Below, one piece after another: positions 63,778-64,000 of a stretch of 64,000 nt of DNA. This stretch comes from Eubacterium oxidoreducens. Its GTDB lineage: Bacteria > Bacillota > Clostridia > Lachnospirales > Lachnospiraceae. The DNA is taken from the NCBI RefSeq assembly GCF_900104415.1, contig NZ_FMXR01000017.1:19447-83446 (forward strand), in the 5' to 3' direction. Numbering within the stretch: the stretch's first letter is position 1; each line of letters begins with the position of its first letter. The position numbers and the translations under genes were made by a program. The notes under the pieces were generated by a model. The model saw only the letters and a program-made list of their open reading frames with translations, had not been told where the DNA came from and searched no databases.

Positions 63778-64000
63778 CTACTGTTCAATATACTCTTTTT
63801 CGCTTGCGCTGTCATCTGCGTAAGCCGGCATATGTTCGACCGTAGGTCGCCTAGATGGGCCTTTTAGGTTGAAGCGATATGCATTTCGCACGATTCGATC
63901 TAAGACCGCATCTGCGATGGTTGGATCCTTGAAAACCGAAGGCCAGTCTTTCACCGGAAGCTGGGCAGATATAGCCACTGATCTCTGATGGTGGTATCGC
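63778..64000 (-). CDS. istB: IS21-family helper ATPase IstB (5' part beyond the window)
   Basis: The last 74 or so residues of IstB, read from the right edge to a TAG at 63778. RYHHQRSVAISAQLPVKDW, then DPTIADAVLDRIVRNAYRFN and LKG, match the C-terminal part of the IstB/DnaC-like AAA+ family. The tail (PTVEHMPAYADDSASEKEY) is a variable extension. IstB loads on target DNA for IstA-driven transposition. The ATPase motifs and istA are outside the window, so whether the element is intact cannot be said. Confidence 0.87.
   Translation of the reverse strand, partial: RYHHQRSVAISAQLPVKDWPSVFKDPTIADAVLDRIVRNAYRFNLKGPSRRPTVEHMPAYADDSASEKEYIEQ

Larger units (their letters stand above)
63655..64000 (-). 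mobile_element. IS21-family insertion sequence, right end
   Basis: Terminal tandem repeats (63676-63770) followed by the 3' end of istB on the minus strand. The exact element boundary is not resolved; it probably lies between 63650 and 63676. The element sits directly against the right 87-bp repeat. Confidence 0.72.

Overview
The window reads as a chromosomal segment of an anaerobic Gram-positive Clostridium-class bacterium, most likely a gut Lachnospiraceae. This is inferred from gene content and order: type III glutamine synthetase, HprK/MurB/RapZ/WhiA run, NiaR of the 3H family, an LVIVD beta-propeller protein, a selenocysteine formate dehydrogenase, moderate GC and strong AGGAGG-type ribosome sites. 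The exact genus cannot be named from sequence reading alone.

Region 1 (1-3020, minus strand) is a niacin unit: niaR, a lone PTS-IIC-like membrane protein and nicotinate phosphoribosyltransferase, the last running off the left edge. Region 2 (3238-13039, plus) holds an LVIVD propeller protein, an rRNA cytosine methyltransferase, two related receiver proteins, a phasin-like/UbiB-kinase/WYL-regulator operon and ftsH. Region 3 (13050-21120) is a tight housekeeping run: uvrC, hprK, M18 aminopeptidase, murB, rapZ, whiA and a diacylglycerol-kinase-like gene. glnN and an uncharacterised 704-residue protein follow.

Region 4 (25815-40590) is a selenium and formate island: a cysteine-desulfurase-like enzyme, tRNA-Sec with its own promoter and terminator, selA, selB, selD, yedF, a DUF3343 gene, and a formate dehydrogenase operon whose catalytic subunit reads through an in-frame UGA at 35767 followed by a clear bacterial SECIS hairpin. 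fdhD lies at the far end on the minus strand. Between fdhF and fdhD sits an odd insertion: two arrays of a 52-bp tandem repeat (17 units and about 8 units) in the same orientation, flanking one gene for a PD-(D/E)XK nuclease-like protein.

Region 5 (41063-63517) is a cell-surface polysaccharide locus after yigZ: dTDP-rhamnose genes rfbABDC, a GT4-GT2 fusion, an ABC exporter pair, a small secreted fibronectin-III-like protein, an O-antigen ligase/polymerase-like membrane protein, three proteins sharing a COG5610-like domain (two with an unusual HAD domain), a CMP-ulosonate cassette resembling Kdo synthesis (cytidylyltransferase, KdsA-like, KdsD-like), an acyltransferase, a DUF4238 protein and a priming sugar transferase. 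The part from about 52.9 to 60.1 kb is visibly AT-richer than its neighbours and was probably acquired separately. An identical 87-bp structured repeat stands on each side of yigZ plus this locus (40934 and 63563). The right edge carries the end of an IS21-family element: terminal repeats and the 3' part of istB.
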